Made by a program: the position numbers and the translations under genes
The notes under the pieces: model-generated
Told to the model about the DNA's origin: nothing
Seen by the model: only the letters and a program-made list of their open reading frames with translations
The model's database searches: none
Shown: piece by piece, positions 22,701-36,300 of the stretch
Position numbering within the stretch: the first letter of the stretch is position 1
Layout of the letters: each line of letters begins with the position of its first letter
Assembly (NCBI RefSeq): GCF_003672135.1
Contig: NC_039511.1
Coordinates: 16,580,464-16,644,463 of the forward strand
Reading direction: 5' to 3'
From: Ooceraea biroi
Taxonomy: Eukaryota; Arthropoda; Insecta; Hymenoptera; Formicidae
DNA length: 64,000 nucleotides

Positions 22701-25700
22701 TAGCGAACGGAAATGCGAATGCATGCTCCGAGTGTGAGAAATTGCTTTGCAAAAAGATTATCTTTGGAAAGCTGCACTGGAAAGCTGTTTGCCTACGTAT
22801 TTCCTCTTTCTTTACCTCTCTTTTTTTCTTTTTATGTCTTAATTTCGTTAAGATTTTTAATAGAAAAGGATAAAACGTAAGAAGGACATTTAACATAAGG
22901 TGGTTTGGAAGAAAAGATCGATTAAACATTAACATAAAATTAATTAACGTAAAAAGCTAAAGCGCTGATGAAATTAAAAACATAATTTCTTTTACGTTTT
23001 TAAAAATGTAGAAGCATTAAATTAAAATGCGATTAAACTAACTTACGTTTATGTAAGTTAAAATTAAGTTAATATAATGGCGTAATTATCGTCAATTAGT
23101 CTCCTTTGATGTCGACTGATTTCTCATATAATTAGTATTTTACGACGCAAAATGAAGTTAAGAAAATAAAGGAAATTGTGCGCGGAGAAGAGGATAGGAC
23201 ATAGGATGGGCGCTGCAGGTGCATTATATGTGTATCGCGTTGCGGACGTCAGCAACGAAGGGCGTGAACGCGAAAGAAGAAAAGAGCACACGCGGTGCAG
23301 AGGACGGCGAGTGTCGTGCATGCTGAAAGGACCGGCTGAATTTGAGTATCATGTCTCCCCAGTGTGTTGTCGGCCCCCCCCCCCCCCCATTCATTAGACA
23401 AAAGACGAATAAGCGTCGACTCGCAAAAATATAACTCCCGAATTTTCTGCGAAAAATTGATTTTGTCTGTATTTTTCTTTTCCTTCTCACACGATTGCTT
23501 TTATATCGATTAATTTCATTATTTCTTATCATTTGTCATATTTTGTTATTATGACTTTACTGTACCTGGTCTTCCTGTATCCGTGTAATAGAATATAAAA
23601 GTTCGACCTATTAATCAAACACAATTACAATACTTTTGTCATCACGGTCAACAGTCATTATTGCCAGTCGCTGAGGAAGATCCAAAGTGGGATTGATAAA
23701 TACTCGATATTAATTAGATATTATAATTTATATCTAATAAATGATAAAAGTACGCATTCTGCTACAGTATATGGCTCTGCTACAGTCAGTTGGTTTATCC
23801 AGTTTATCCAGTACTAATCCAGTTAAAAAGTACTGCATCGATTGGAATAAATGGTAATCCGAAGTTACATAGGTGAACGCCGCGTGCAGGAAAACTTTCC
23901 AGCTCAAGTTCAATTAAGTTAAGATGGTTTGCTGAATACGAAAAGCATATATAGTTTTTCATTGCTCATCGCGTTTACTTGTTTTTCGAAGTTATGTGTA
24001 TCATTAAATCATGACATATGATGTTTACTTCAATACCAACTCTTCAAAAACGCAAAAATGCGAGAATTTACTTGAAATTTAAATAATAATATCAGTGTTG
24101 AAAAAAAGACTGAAATCTTGCATATACCTAATGCCAAAAAATTTCTGATTTGATAGGAAACTGCAAACTGCAAACAAATCGCGTAACACTCAAATGTTAA
24201 TGTTCGCCACTCGAGGTTCGGTTTAATAATGTGGACGCGTAATTGGCTCTCGCGATGTAATTCAGGTTGCAATGCAGCTCGATAATTTGAACTTTAAATT
24301 ATATTCCCATGGATTATTCGGGACGCAATTTTATCCGCGAACTTTTATTATTATTTTATTATAATTATTTATTATTACTTTATTATTATTTATTCGCAGA
24401 TCTGAGAGTTAATGCTTTTGCAACTTTGTGTAAATCACAACGATCGATTTAATCATCGTATATTTAAGCACAATGTGTACAGTTCACTCGCTTTCCTTTT
24501 GCGCAAACAGAACGAAGCAACTTGTACATTTTTTAACTGTAATTTTACCGTAAAATCTCTCTCGCGCCGACGCCTTTGGTGGTACGAACTTTAGATTTCC
24601 ATGTTGCGGAGACGAGATTCACATCGCCTTTTGTTCGTTGTAATCTGTCTCGATGTCGGGAACTTGATCACGTCGTCCGACGATGCACTTCCGTGCGCGC
24701 GTCGACATTAATTAATTCTTTCCTCTAGCTCATCCTTTTTTTAATAATTTGTCGCAAATTTATGCGAATGGTTGAACAAGGTCGCGATAAGCTGAGAATT
24801 CTACACCACAATGGATGAGCTGACAATTGCTGATTCCGCGTGGATGATATTTTATGTCGTACGCCCACACTTGAACACGTTCTTCTCGAGGGAAAGAAAA
24901 AGACGGAAGAGCATTTAGATAGGAAGTAACAACGCCGGCTTTTCTCACGAAATCGATCGGACAGAATGAAGTAGCATGAACGAACAGCACATGAAATAAC
25001 TTATTCAGTGCAACGTATTAAAGTGGCAACAATATCTAAATATATAAATAAATTTTAATTAAGTTAATAATAACACGTGAACACACGCGGAATCGAGGCG
25101 AGCGATCGTGTATGAATGACATTTCTACGCGAGACATTCTCGTGCTATTCGTCTCGAATCTATGAATAGGACTCATTCATCGCATTTACACTCTTATCAT
25201 TCGATAACGGTCGATGCGACAACGTTTACTTTCCCGTAGCTCTACTGCGTCTTTCTTCTTGAATTCTTTAGGCAACAATTTCTACCTTTCTCTCTCTCTC
25301 TCTCTCTTTCTTTTATATTATACTAGCTAGGTCATTAATTAAGTAATCCGGATTGCGTCTAGATTTCGATACAAATATTGCGATGTTTTAGAGAATTTTG
25401 TTTTTCATTTTTTAAAGAATGCCTATCTTAAATTTATATACCTATTACAACAAGCTATATTGTGTTGTTATAAGTGTGAGGTATCTTTAGTTTGATTCAT
25501 CACCATTTACATTAAACACGACTCGGATTACTTAGTTAATGACCTAATATATTGTACTTTTCAGGCGAAAAATAGAAATATCTTGCAATCTAAATGAAAG
25601 AAGAGGCCGTTTTGTATGAATGTCGCGCGTTCGGAGGCATTGTTCTCCAATATGAAAAAATCATTGCAGTTACTTGAAGAAATCATGCACGCACACGTGC

Positions 25701-27323
25701 TCGCACATGTAATGTTGCACTGAAACGAACCGATTGACTGCAATAGCCAACGTGGCTCGTAGCGCTCATTTTAAGGTCGCGAGAGCTTGCGAGCCTCGAA
25801 CTGGGTCAAAAGGCAGAGCTTGCGACCGTCCGCTTGCAACCTACTTGGAACACGCCCGAGCGGAATCGCGAACATTCTTTTGCGCGTCGCGTGTTTTCCA
25901 TTCTCCGCTTCGTCGTCACTCTTCATCGAAAGATTTTCCGGAAAACTTTCGCGAGAAGGAATATCTCAGCGAAAAGAAAAAATCCAGTTATCTTCGTAAT
26001 ATTCTTGGTTTTTCTTTTCGCTCGTCCACGAGATGAAGTGAGATTATCGACGAAATAAAAGATTACGAAATAAGAATACCATTTTCCATAAATCCCACTC
26101 CTCCTCCCTTTTCTTAGCTGCGATTATTGATATAATTTCCTTCAAATTATGGCGGGAGAACGACTCGAATCCAATAATCATCGGCTTTCTGTTCGTCTAT
26201 TAAATTCTTACTTTTGTCACGTTAGAGCCGCGACGGTGAAGAAAAAGTGTGGATTTACTTTGCTTTTTTAACGACAAATGTTTGGTACGATTCGCGATTT
26301 GCGATAGTGAAACTCGATATACCGGGGCGAGTGTTGGAGAAATAATTTCGATCGAGTGCCACTCGGTTGAGTGGCATATCGCGCGAAAATAAATTGTGCT
26401 CGACTTATCGATTGCCTTTTATTAACGACGAAACGCTAACATTTGCATGGTAGCGTACACGTTTCTGTACATTTTTATATTTTTGTTCTTGCAGCCGTTT
26501 TTCTCTATTTTTCTCTTCTCTTTTTTCTTTCTTGAGAGACCTTTTGAAAATATTATGGAAATTGTTATGTCGCGTTGCAACATATGTTATTGATTTTACA
26601 AAGATGCAAGTATCATTGTTCGGAAAAAGTATGGGGTGAGAAACGCGGCGCGGCAACTGCAGGAGGGCGACGTAATCCGAAACATACGCGGCGCAGGGGG
26701 CAAAAAGAGTGGAATGTTCAAGATCTTAAACGTTTAATGGGATATAATCGGTTAATAGATCTCGCGCATTCAGCCAAAGCCAGTTATCATACGCAACGAA
26801 TGACGACGCGCATCGCATGTTCCGCCCCGCACCGCCTGAGTATTTTTATTTTTATCGTCCCTATAAAATTCTATATTCTTTCTAAAGCTTCCTCATTGCA
26901 ACCGTTCGATCAACAGGAATCGAGATTTTCTTTTAAAACTACGTATGTGAAGAATCGTACATCTCATATAATTTCTTTTTTTGGTTCCATGCTTGATGCA
27001 GATTTCATTATTTTTAAAAACCTATCTTCTGATATATTCAATAGTTATATTATTTAATAGTAGCAGAGTAATCTATTACTATTGTTCATCACTATTGTTA
27101 TCTTTCTCTCTTTCTCGACTATTTGTATCACGCCGTTTTTTAGGCTTCATATGTTTGTTGTAGTTCGCGCGCACAGCACAAAATAATTTCTTGCTCATTT
27201 GATTTGCAGATTTGAATAGCTAGTGAATGATAAATGGTGGCCACCAGCAGCATGGTATATGAGGAGATAGTCGGTATACGGGGCAGCTGACCCCAGCCGC
27301 CGCGCACGCTTTTCACGCGCGAG
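19783..27323. other. 7.5 kb without recognisable coding sequence
   Basis: Stretches of CpG-rich DNA (19800-20120, 20800-21180, 22090-22720) alternate with AT-rich DNA. Overlapping open frames in the GC-rich parts occur on both strands and look like composition effects. Contains a run of 15 C at 23374-23388 and a (CT)n run near 25290-25312. This could be a long 5' intron of the downstream gene. Confidence 0.4.
23374..23388 (+). repeat. Poly-C tract (15 C)
   Basis: An uninterrupted run of C in otherwise mixed DNA. Length is likely to be variable and error-prone in assembly. Confidence 0.9.
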
Positions 27324-30300
27324 ATGCCCCACAATCTAAACTCAGCTTCCGCCAATTCCGCCAACACGGGACCGAATCATCAAGCCTATCCTCAGCAACC
27401 GTATCATCGGGAGAACACAGATGAACTCCAGCCCGAGGTAACGCAGTAGTAAAATGGAAACTGTATGCACCTTACGTCGATTATCTCGGATGGATAGACT
27501 CGGAGCGATGACCCATGAGATTCCTGATGTGCTTTATTACCTACTTGAAATGGACCGAAATGGTCTCGTCGAAAAAGTTATTCAACTCGCTAATACTTGG
27601 TCATTAATATCTGAAATGATAAATTCATTCTCTAGCGATTAGCGAAAAATCGCCTCAATAAGAGTTTTAAGTAAATTCCTCTTAATCATATTTTTTTGAA
27701 TATTACAACTCATCTGATTTTCTGAAATTTAGTTTTACATATATAATTATATAAATTTTCAAATATAAAAATATATTGATTTTTAACATACATCGATATT
27801 AGATCGAAATTAATGCCTTGTGTACAGAATCTAATTCGCTTATTTATCTTTCCAAGTCGGATTGAAATCTTTGCTATTAAATGGACATCCTGGATAAAAT
27901 GATTACACAACATAATTAAAATTTGGAATATCGTTTATGAGTTTCATTTTTATTGCGTCTGATAGCATTAGCTGCCGGTGAACGACGTTGTAAGTGGCGT
28001 TGCGAGAGTCACGGCATTCAATATATCAAATAAAGTTTAATTGTTGCACGAGTTCATTTAATTTCCGTCACTTTGAGACTCATCTAACGTGATAGGAGGA
28101 TGACATAAATACCATGAGATCTCACTGTTTGCAAAATTAAAGAGTGATTCAAAGTGAACATTTTCAATTTTCGGTTTACTGAAATCTTGACATGTTTCGC
28201 AGAAAGAACCGGTGGAATTCGACACGTCGCATTTGCGAGGTGCTCCAGCGGAAGTCGAGGCGTTGGTACACAATATCAAGGAAGTGGCCCAACAGTTCCT
28301 CTATCATTGGCGAACATTCCCCATCGTCCTGCCGCCACCGTTGTCTTCTTGTACGGAGGGCGATGACACATTGGCGCGCAAGAAATATCATTTGAGAGAT
28401 CTCTTTGTGGCACCTAGCTTTGACGAACTAGACGCTGTCGCCATGGACAGCAAAGGCGAGCCCAGAAGACTGACTAACAAGCAGCTGGAGAGTATCAGGG
28501 AGCGGGGGTAAGTGTCCACCGCATGGATATTTCTCGGACGGTTTCCTCTCCGCTCATTGACGCGATCGTGTTTAGCTAGCTAGCTAGTCATTTTGTATAA
28601 TTGTATGTTACGTAGCGGCAGTAGATAGGCGTAGATCATAGCGTAATGGATAAACGCGAATAATATACATACATTTGCGTTGCGCTTATTGATTTTGAGA
28701 CAAGTCCTGAGGATTGAGAGAACAAACGTGATCTTTTTTAAGTGAAATGCGCTCGCATTTACACGCAAGTTATCCTCGCGGAATAAATAAAACGCGATTT
28801 TACATGCTCCGTGTATGTCTGACATGTTCTAACGATTTTTGTAAAGCTTACATAAGGATAAATACGGAAAGCCGAAGAAGCTGAATGCCACTCAATTGGA
28901 GAGCATTCGAAGATGCGGGTACGTATGATATGCTACATTCTGTCTAGCGGCAGTATGTAAAACGTAAAGGAGTATGTTAAACATTTAGGCAAATAAGTCG
29001 ACGGGTAAATGAAACTCTGTACAGCAACTTCGAGGTGGACTAACTCGTTCCCCTGCGCACGCAAAATTGTTGCGTTCATAGCATGACTTTTCATTCGCAT
29101 CGCTATATTAACTCGTCCCGATAGCACTCGATGATAAATTCGAACGCGGAACATTGGGGTGACGAGTTCGAATTACCGCGTGATTGAAATTGGTTGATTG
29201 ATGTAACACATATCCTTAACGGGTATTTATCACGATCGTCGCATCGCACTCGATTTGTACATACTCGTGCACCAGGTCTCATTTATGTTTATAGGCATTT
29301 AGTTTTATGTGGCTTATACGTAATCCCTGTAAAAAAATACCATGAGCTTTTAGTGAATCACACGGGAATCGGTGCAAGTGTAGCTCGGTACAGATCAGAT
29401 AACACTATCGGACCTAAGCGTTTTTGATCAAGCTAGGAAGCAAGTAGACACGCAACGTCGCTATTTGAATCCTCCTATAGCTCGTATAGCTGGAAGAAAA
29501 TACCTATTTATCCTATTCGTCCATTACATCATCCTCAAAATCCATTTCCTGAGGAGATATAACGCTTTGTATAATTCCAGCCGTCGCCGTCGCGAATCGC
29601 AGGCCTTGTTCACGTTGCTGATCAACGTTTCTTTTTGCAGGGAGTTTGAAGTAGACTCGATCAACTTCGCCGGGCAGACTCATCGATGGCGATTGAGTGG
29701 TCTTCTGCAGCGCGGTCGGGACAGACGGCGGGATACGTTGCTCACGGATCTCGCTCTGGCGACTAGGTTTCTCGTCGTAACGGCAAAGGCTAGATTAGTT
29801 TCCCATTGCTTCAGTATCTCGCAATCCCTTAAAGCCCTATTCACTGGACTGTTACGACTTCTGGGTGAGCAGTTTGCGTCCTCCGTGTGCGCGTGTGTGC
29901 GATGTTTAAACCGCACATTCGCATTATTGACGTCGCGTTATGTGCTTATATACATGTGTGTGTGTGTGTACTTTGCAGACATTATAATCGGCGTACCGTC
30001 GCTTCAGGCGCACAATTTAGACGCTAAAATTCGAGAGGAGCGCTGCCGGTACCTGGTGGCGGAATTGGTATGCAGGGTAAGATATTTTTCGTATATTCTT
30101 GTGTGACGCGGGTTTTCACTGCGCAAACTTGAATAATTATTTTTCTATTCATGTCACTGTATAGTCGGAATATGAGGATTCTTTAGAACTGCTATGCAGA
30201 TTCATACGGAAACAACTTCGTCGGGCGACCACGGAGAAGTTCGAGGTAGAGAGAGAATCGTCCCAGCTATTGCCCGTGTCAGTTCCTTTTGTATTTGGAA

Positions 30301-33300
30301 CACCTGGTGGTGCCGCGGTTGATCTCAGACTATTCAACAGGGATATAATCAGAAAAGCTTTGCCGACGCTCGTTGCTATTCTGGAGAGAGAGACAAGAGG
30401 CTGGTTCCTTCATTTTAGGGAAAGACTGATATCTGAATTACGAGCGCAAAAGAAACCGGATGAAGAGATAGAACGAGTGAGAAATCTTCATATTAAAGGC
30501 TTCTTAACAAAAAGCTGAAATTAAAAATAGTTTATATACTTTATGTACTTATATGTGATAAACAGTGAAAAACATCTGAATGATGTAGAGTCAATTATGA
30601 TGATAATAAATAAAATAATATATAAATTATGATATACGTTAAATTTAATTATTAATAATATTTAACGTTAATTTTAACATTTTTAGGAAGTCAACGAGGC
30701 GGTCATGCGCGAATATTTGCAACGAGTGTACTCTAATATTTTGTCGCATCCAGACATACTCGCCCTAGGCGAGGGAATTGCGCAACTGCTTGTCCAACAG
30801 GCACAATCAGTCGTACTGATGCATCGCGCGGTAGAGAACGTACAACGGAAGCTGACACAAACCAAAGAATCCCTGCGACGTCGCATCGAAAGCGAGCATC
30901 CGGTTTTATCGCGGATACAACCTTGGATGCGCGATCGTATGCGAGAAGCCGAGGAAAATTTCATCGAAGAGTGCGAGTGGAGTGCACACGAGGAAGCCCT
31001 CGCGCTATGTAGTCATCAGAATCTCACGCAGACCGTATATTTCCTTAATCGTGATTTAACTTTCATGAAGGAGGTACCGTCAATCATTTGATCTTAATCT
31101 TGTTATCTTGAAACTCGTTGGAACTTGTTAATCTTAGAATTCATTGATCTCAGAGGGAACCAGTTCTCCTAAAGGAACTACGGAAGGTTAAAACTCCAAC
31201 GAGAACGTTCCAATGGCCAACGCAGATTTGGCTGCCAAAGAACTGGATAATAAGACGCAACTTCCAGGGCCAGTCTGAGATCATACCAACCGTACTAAGC
31301 AACACACCGACTTCCATCACGACGCCACGCGCTGATCCCAGCCAACCTGTCTTCTTAGTTGAGAGAGAAATTTTGCACACGACTACAACAAGGTATCCTG
31401 TTTAATCGAACGATCATGCAGTCTTATACGGATGACGGTTTGTCGTACTAACGATATCGCGATGTAAAAGGTGGCCAATGTGGCGCTGGATAAATTATAT
31501 CGCGAGAACGTGGTGTTGGACCTGGAACGCAATGTTCCTGTTGGGCGTGGCTGTACCGTGGTGTAGCCCGGTCTCTTTCCGTGCTCTATTGCTGGTACAA
31601 CCATTTACCCCCGATCTGGAATTGAGCCAATTGAACGGAACATTATTTCCGAGGAAATTGTCACAGATGCCTACTCTTTCTTCTCGATTGATAGCACTTT
31701 GGAGGCATATCAGTAAAAGTCGAACGCACTTTGAAACTGAACCGGATACAGGTAAATTTAAAATTTTTTCCTCTCTATTACAATTGTATCCACGAGTATC
31801 TCGTAAAAATTTATTACTTATTGACAAAAATAACTAATATAAAAAACTAAGAAAATATTGTTACATCAGAGAGCGACAATGATGTCTTTTTTTAAGGATT
31901 TATCGGTAAGGGAATGACCAGACACCTGAACAGACTATGGAATTACGGTGTGAAAGGTCTGCTGGGCACGCTCATCATCCTTTTCGTGTTTCCTGTGGTG
32001 TGTGTTTTCGCGAGTGCCAGTTCGCTCATTATTGCTCTCACCGCGGTCTTGTGGTCAGTTCTTGCTTATTATTCACTGCTAATTTCTTTTTCGTATAGCA
32101 CAATTTTGCATAGTTTGCTTAACTTGCCTAATTTTTCAGGATGCCTCTGGTCACACTGGCATTGCACGTATTCATGGCACTCATAATGGACCTGGATAGT
32201 CCCGAGCCGAGTCGCAATCGGTATCTCGTGGTGATGGAAGCATTAGTCTGGAATATCGGTATTCAAGGATGTCTGCAACCGATAGCAGCACTGTTCGTAG
32301 CCGTTGTTCTATGTCCCATCATTTCGTTCGTGATACTTACAAGTAAGTAGGACACTGACTTGAGTACGACGTATATCGCTTTCGAAGAGATACGATGAAT
32401 ATTTCTGTCACAGTTGCTGTGATACGTTACTGGGTCAGAGTGCTTTGGGATACGGCCATATTCCATTTAGTGATCAAAAATAGAGGCCGGATACCAGCGA
32501 GTGACAGTTTCGTTGTAAAGAGAATAGCAGGACCAGGACTAGCTTCGGATTATTATTATCAAGTAAATATTCTATTCACGCGCAGAAAAGAAATCTGTCC
32601 AAAGAACAAAATCTCATAGATTGAAATTATCCTTTTAGATAAGAGCAGAACAAGCGTTGGCCGCGTTCGAGGCAAAATTGGAACTGGACGAATTGCTGGC
32701 TTTCCAGCAAGAAACGGAAAGACTCATCACTCAACCGCAAAGAGATTTCACTCAATTCGTCGAAGCCTGTTTCGGCCCATTCGCTGCGAGTCTTGCCAAA
32801 ACAAAAGATCCGTACAAATCGCTTGAGAAAGAAGCCAAAGATTTGATCGCTGTGTTACATGAGAAACTGGATCGACGAAGAAAGAACCTGCAAACGGGTC
32901 TCGGCGTCGCGGTGAGGAGCAAAATAAAATTAACTACTTTCGATTTAAAGGTAACTATCCTCTGCAGAATTTTATGTTCTCTATTTCGCCAATTAAACTT
33001 TGTAATCGAAATATCCGTGTACACATATATATGAATAAATACAATACAATTAAAATAATTACAGGTGGTCATACAGCAAGGAGCGCTAATGTTGGAACGT
33101 CTCTATCCTAGTCACGTTTTCGCAAGACTGCTTGGCAATGAGGAAGATTTCTGGGAGAACAAAGGTTTAGGAATGTGCGATTGGGCGGGTTTAGCCGGGC
33201 TCATGTATGCCGATATCTTTGGCCTGGACTTTCTTCAACCGCTCGACGATTCAGACACGAAATTCAGATTGGAACCACATCCAGGTGTCGACTTGTTGCG

Positions 33301-34130
33301 TTACACAGACATGGTGCACAGCACCGAGCTCGGCGGCATTAACGGGCCGGATTTACTCGGTGCCGTTTACGCGCCGCGGGGCAACATTCAAGTGCACAGT
33401 CCGTATCTCGAGGTATCGGCTTTCAATCCGAGAGCTAAGCAGACCAGCAACAGCAGAAAATCTGACAAGCGATGGTAATTATCCGAATAGACCTTAATTG
33501 ATCGTCGTATAAGGCTTTCTGAAGCTTTAGATAACAATGATGATTCTTCGTAGCGATACCAGCGGACTGCTAACATCAACAAAGATACGTAGGCGTACTA
33601 TAACAAACGATAATGGCTCAGATGGCCGCTGGCAACCATGGAAACGGCAGATCCGTCCGTACAGCGCGGAGAAGCTGGTGATCCCACTACCGATTCCACA
33701 TCCGGCTCACATAGCGGTAACCATACACAATCGCGATTCAGAGAACCCGATACCGCTCGACTCGGAGCTGTGTCAGAATATCCTGCGAGCCATCGAAGAA
33801 TCACCCGGCGAGATGGCGACGGAATGTGTCAGTCGATATCGGGGGGGTGGCGGCGGTGATTCCAGCTTCGATTCGGTGGCATCGCAATCGTCCGACTCAG
33901 TCGGCACCGGTTTGGATAAAGAGAACGAAGCGACGCAGGAGACCGCCGCGGTGAACACCGACAAGGAAGGCGAGACTTACCATTGGACTCTGTCCAACTG
34001 GGGTGGTGGCATAACGCGAAGACGCAACAACTCTGGATCCATAAAGGTCGACCTAGCATCACCGGAAGACGTCACTCTCGACACAGATACCACCAGAGTA
34101 ATGTTCAGCACATATGGAACAACCGTCTGA
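27324..34130 (+). CDS. Large multi-pass membrane protein, family not recognised
   Basis: Fifteen exons join in phase to 1279 residues: 27324-27437, 28203-28507, 28847-28918, 29641-29864, 29979-30076, 30165-30476, 30687-31073, 31154-31392, 31471-31751, 31897-32053, 32140-32342, 32414-32562, 32639-32950, 33065-33474 and 33554-34130. An in-frame TGA upstream of ATG 27324 fixes the start. Residues 1-580 look soluble, charged and partly helical (for example EEVERVRN-like and QESLRRRIESEH-like stretches). Hydrophobic segments follow near 603-628 (NAMFLLGVAVPW), 696-728 (GLLGTLIILFVFPVVCVFA), 730-745 and 763-808 (LFVAVVLCPIISFVILTIAV), so four or five membrane passes in the middle. The last 450 residues are polar, with a helical part after residue 848 and a Gly/Ser-rich tail. 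The motif [LT]xxQLESIR occurs at the end of exon 2 and again in exon 3. I cannot name a family; codon use and the consistent phases leave little doubt that it is a real gene. Confidence 0.88.
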
Positions 34131-35179
34131 ATTAAGTCCGCCATGTCAAGCAAACGTTATCTCATCGCGTATTTGCGTATTTATATCACGCATAGAGAAA
34201 GCGCGACTTTGCAAAACACGATCTTACAGAACAATCTCTGCCATCTAAGATGACGTAAAGTGATATCGAAGTCGTTATCGTTTACTCTCTTGATTGGAAG
34301 CAATGCGGATTCTTGATAGATCTACAAAGTAACATTTACTCGTACGTAGATTCTCCATCTTAATCAAAAGCGTAAATTCGAAGCATTCAAAAATACCATC
34401 GAGGAAAGAACACGTTTACAAGTATGAATGTTTCTTCAATTCCCAACGTCAATCGTTTACCGCCCATTTACATTGCAACAAAATGTAAATGTCTATTACA
34501 TCTTAATTTTACGTAAAATACTTCACTATACGTAAATATTATCGTTAAATTTACTCGTTCGATACAAAGATTCGCATAGACAGCTTTAATTGTCGGACGG
34601 ACATTGATGTAATGAGAAATATTGCATAATCGATACAAACTCACGATTTTTAAGAATATTACGAAAAAGGATCATGAGAAGGAATAATATTCCAAATTTT
34701 AGTGTAATAGGTAAGATTAGTGGAGTCTCTCCTTAATACAACATTAAACACAGACATGCGACATTCGTATTAATATATTGTATATAGACTCATTGTATAA
34801 ACTTGTTAATGTAATGTTACATCAAATACACTATTTCCATTATTTACGATATGGTAACGGCGAGTCGCCGATAAAAGATATGTATGCTCATATGATTATG
34901 CTCTCTCTCATTTAACAATTGCATAACGTGTAGAAGTATTATATAGTCATGCGCTTACGATAATTATTTTACTCAAAACAATTGTGGTATCGCAAACTTC
35001 CATCATATTATAAATGACGAAAAGGTAATCGATATTGATCACATTTCTCGCGCGTTTAATTTAATACACGTGTACAGCGTAAATTAATATTACACCATGA
35101 TATAATTTATTTCATCGAGACGAGTGCGCTCTTACATTTCGGTATTTTTTAACGGTCTCGATGTACATTTTATTTTACT
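34131..35179. other. 3' UTR of the 1279-residue protein gene
   Basis: AT-rich DNA without coding potential between the stop codon and a canonical poly(A) signal at 35180. Confidence 0.5.
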
Positions 35180-35185
35180 AATAAA
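35180..35185 (+). terminator. Poly(A) signal candidate
   Basis: AATAAA about 1.05 kb after the stop codon of the membrane protein gene. Confidence 0.4.
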
Positions 35186-35852
35186 ACCACGATAGGTGTT
35201 ATATCCCAATATCGAATTAAGAAACCGAATTTGAAGGATAGCATGCGTTGCAAGTTACAAAAAAGACCATATTGAATGTAATTAACGACACTTTGTAGAT
35301 ATGACGCAAAATAACGAGTTCCGAGAATGTGCGATACACCGATTAACGCACAAACGATGAAATTATTCAGATTCAATAAAATTTACTGGAAAACAAAATA
35401 CTCTCTGTATTGCCACTTTTTGCCATTTTACCTAGCAAAAGTCCTCGACATAAGAACGCGCTTCTTTCGTCTTTCACTCTCGCGTTTTCGACAAGTCACA
35501 GTAGACCATCTCGAAAGAAGCAAAGGAAGGAATCACACGAAAACATTCAGAAGGCGCAACATTGAAGTGTGCCGTCAAAATATCCTTTTCGGGTTACATA
35601 ATATCGCCTGTGCGTCGGAATATCTCTTTGTCACTTTCCGTGAAGAATCAGCGATGCTAAAGTATCATGATTCGTCGAAAACGAAAGGCGAATTTCCAGA
35701 TAAGCGCTACTTCCATCGTAAATGGAGAAAGGACGACTGCGATCGCGCGTCGCTGTCGCTGCCGCCTGCCGCGCCACCGAAATACCGAATCACCGTTCGC
35801 GGATGCCTGTTTACGCGTGAACCAAAACATCAATGACCTTGAAAGCAGTTGC

Positions 35853-35862
35853 GTCACGTGAT
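35853..35862 (+). promoter_or_regulatory. CLEAR-like E-box upstream of unkempt
   Basis: GTCACGTGAT matches nine of ten positions of the TFEB/Mitf CLEAR palindrome GTCACGTGAC. It lies about 450 bases before the first unkempt ATG, at the edge of a CpG-rich region. Confidence 0.45.
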
Positions 35863-36038
35863 CGCGCGACGATATTCCGATTGGTTCGTGAGAACATGTC
35901 AGCCTGTATTGCGTTGTGCGCGGTTCGCGGCCCGCATTCCTCACCCAATAGGAGTCCTGCATGTTAAGCCGGGAAATAGGGACGGGACGGAAGGGGGCAG
36001 GGGAGTACGAGAGAGGGAAGGGGTAGCCAGGCGAACGG

Positions 36039-36190
36039 GTGCGAGCACGAACGACGACGAAGACGAGGACAACGACGAGGACGAGGACAACGGTTACAGC
36101 AGCGACGGCGATTGTAACGGGCGACGGTGGCTGCGGCAGCAACGGTGGCGACGGCGGTGACGGTGGCGGTGGCGGCTACAGTGACGGTGA
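36039..36190 (+). repeat. Trinucleotide-rich leader: GAC/GAG then CGG/GGT repeats
   Basis: Imperfect GAC-GAG-AAC triplets are followed by GGT-GGC-GAC triplets, open in more than one frame on both strands. This is probably 5' UTR or promoter DNA of unkempt and not coding. Confidence 0.7.
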
Positions 36191-36300
36191 CGGTGATAGA
36201 GACGGTGTGCCATGTTGGTCTTTGCTGGCGTACACCGTACGTGTTAGTGCGTGTGTTTGTGCGCGAGCGCGGTTGGTCGGCCCGCGTTGTTGTATCCAAG

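Noticed and set aside
35327..35836. A 169-residue + frame upstream of unkempt
   Set aside because: Begins at GTG, shows no domain, and runs through AT-rich UTR into CpG-rich promoter sequence.
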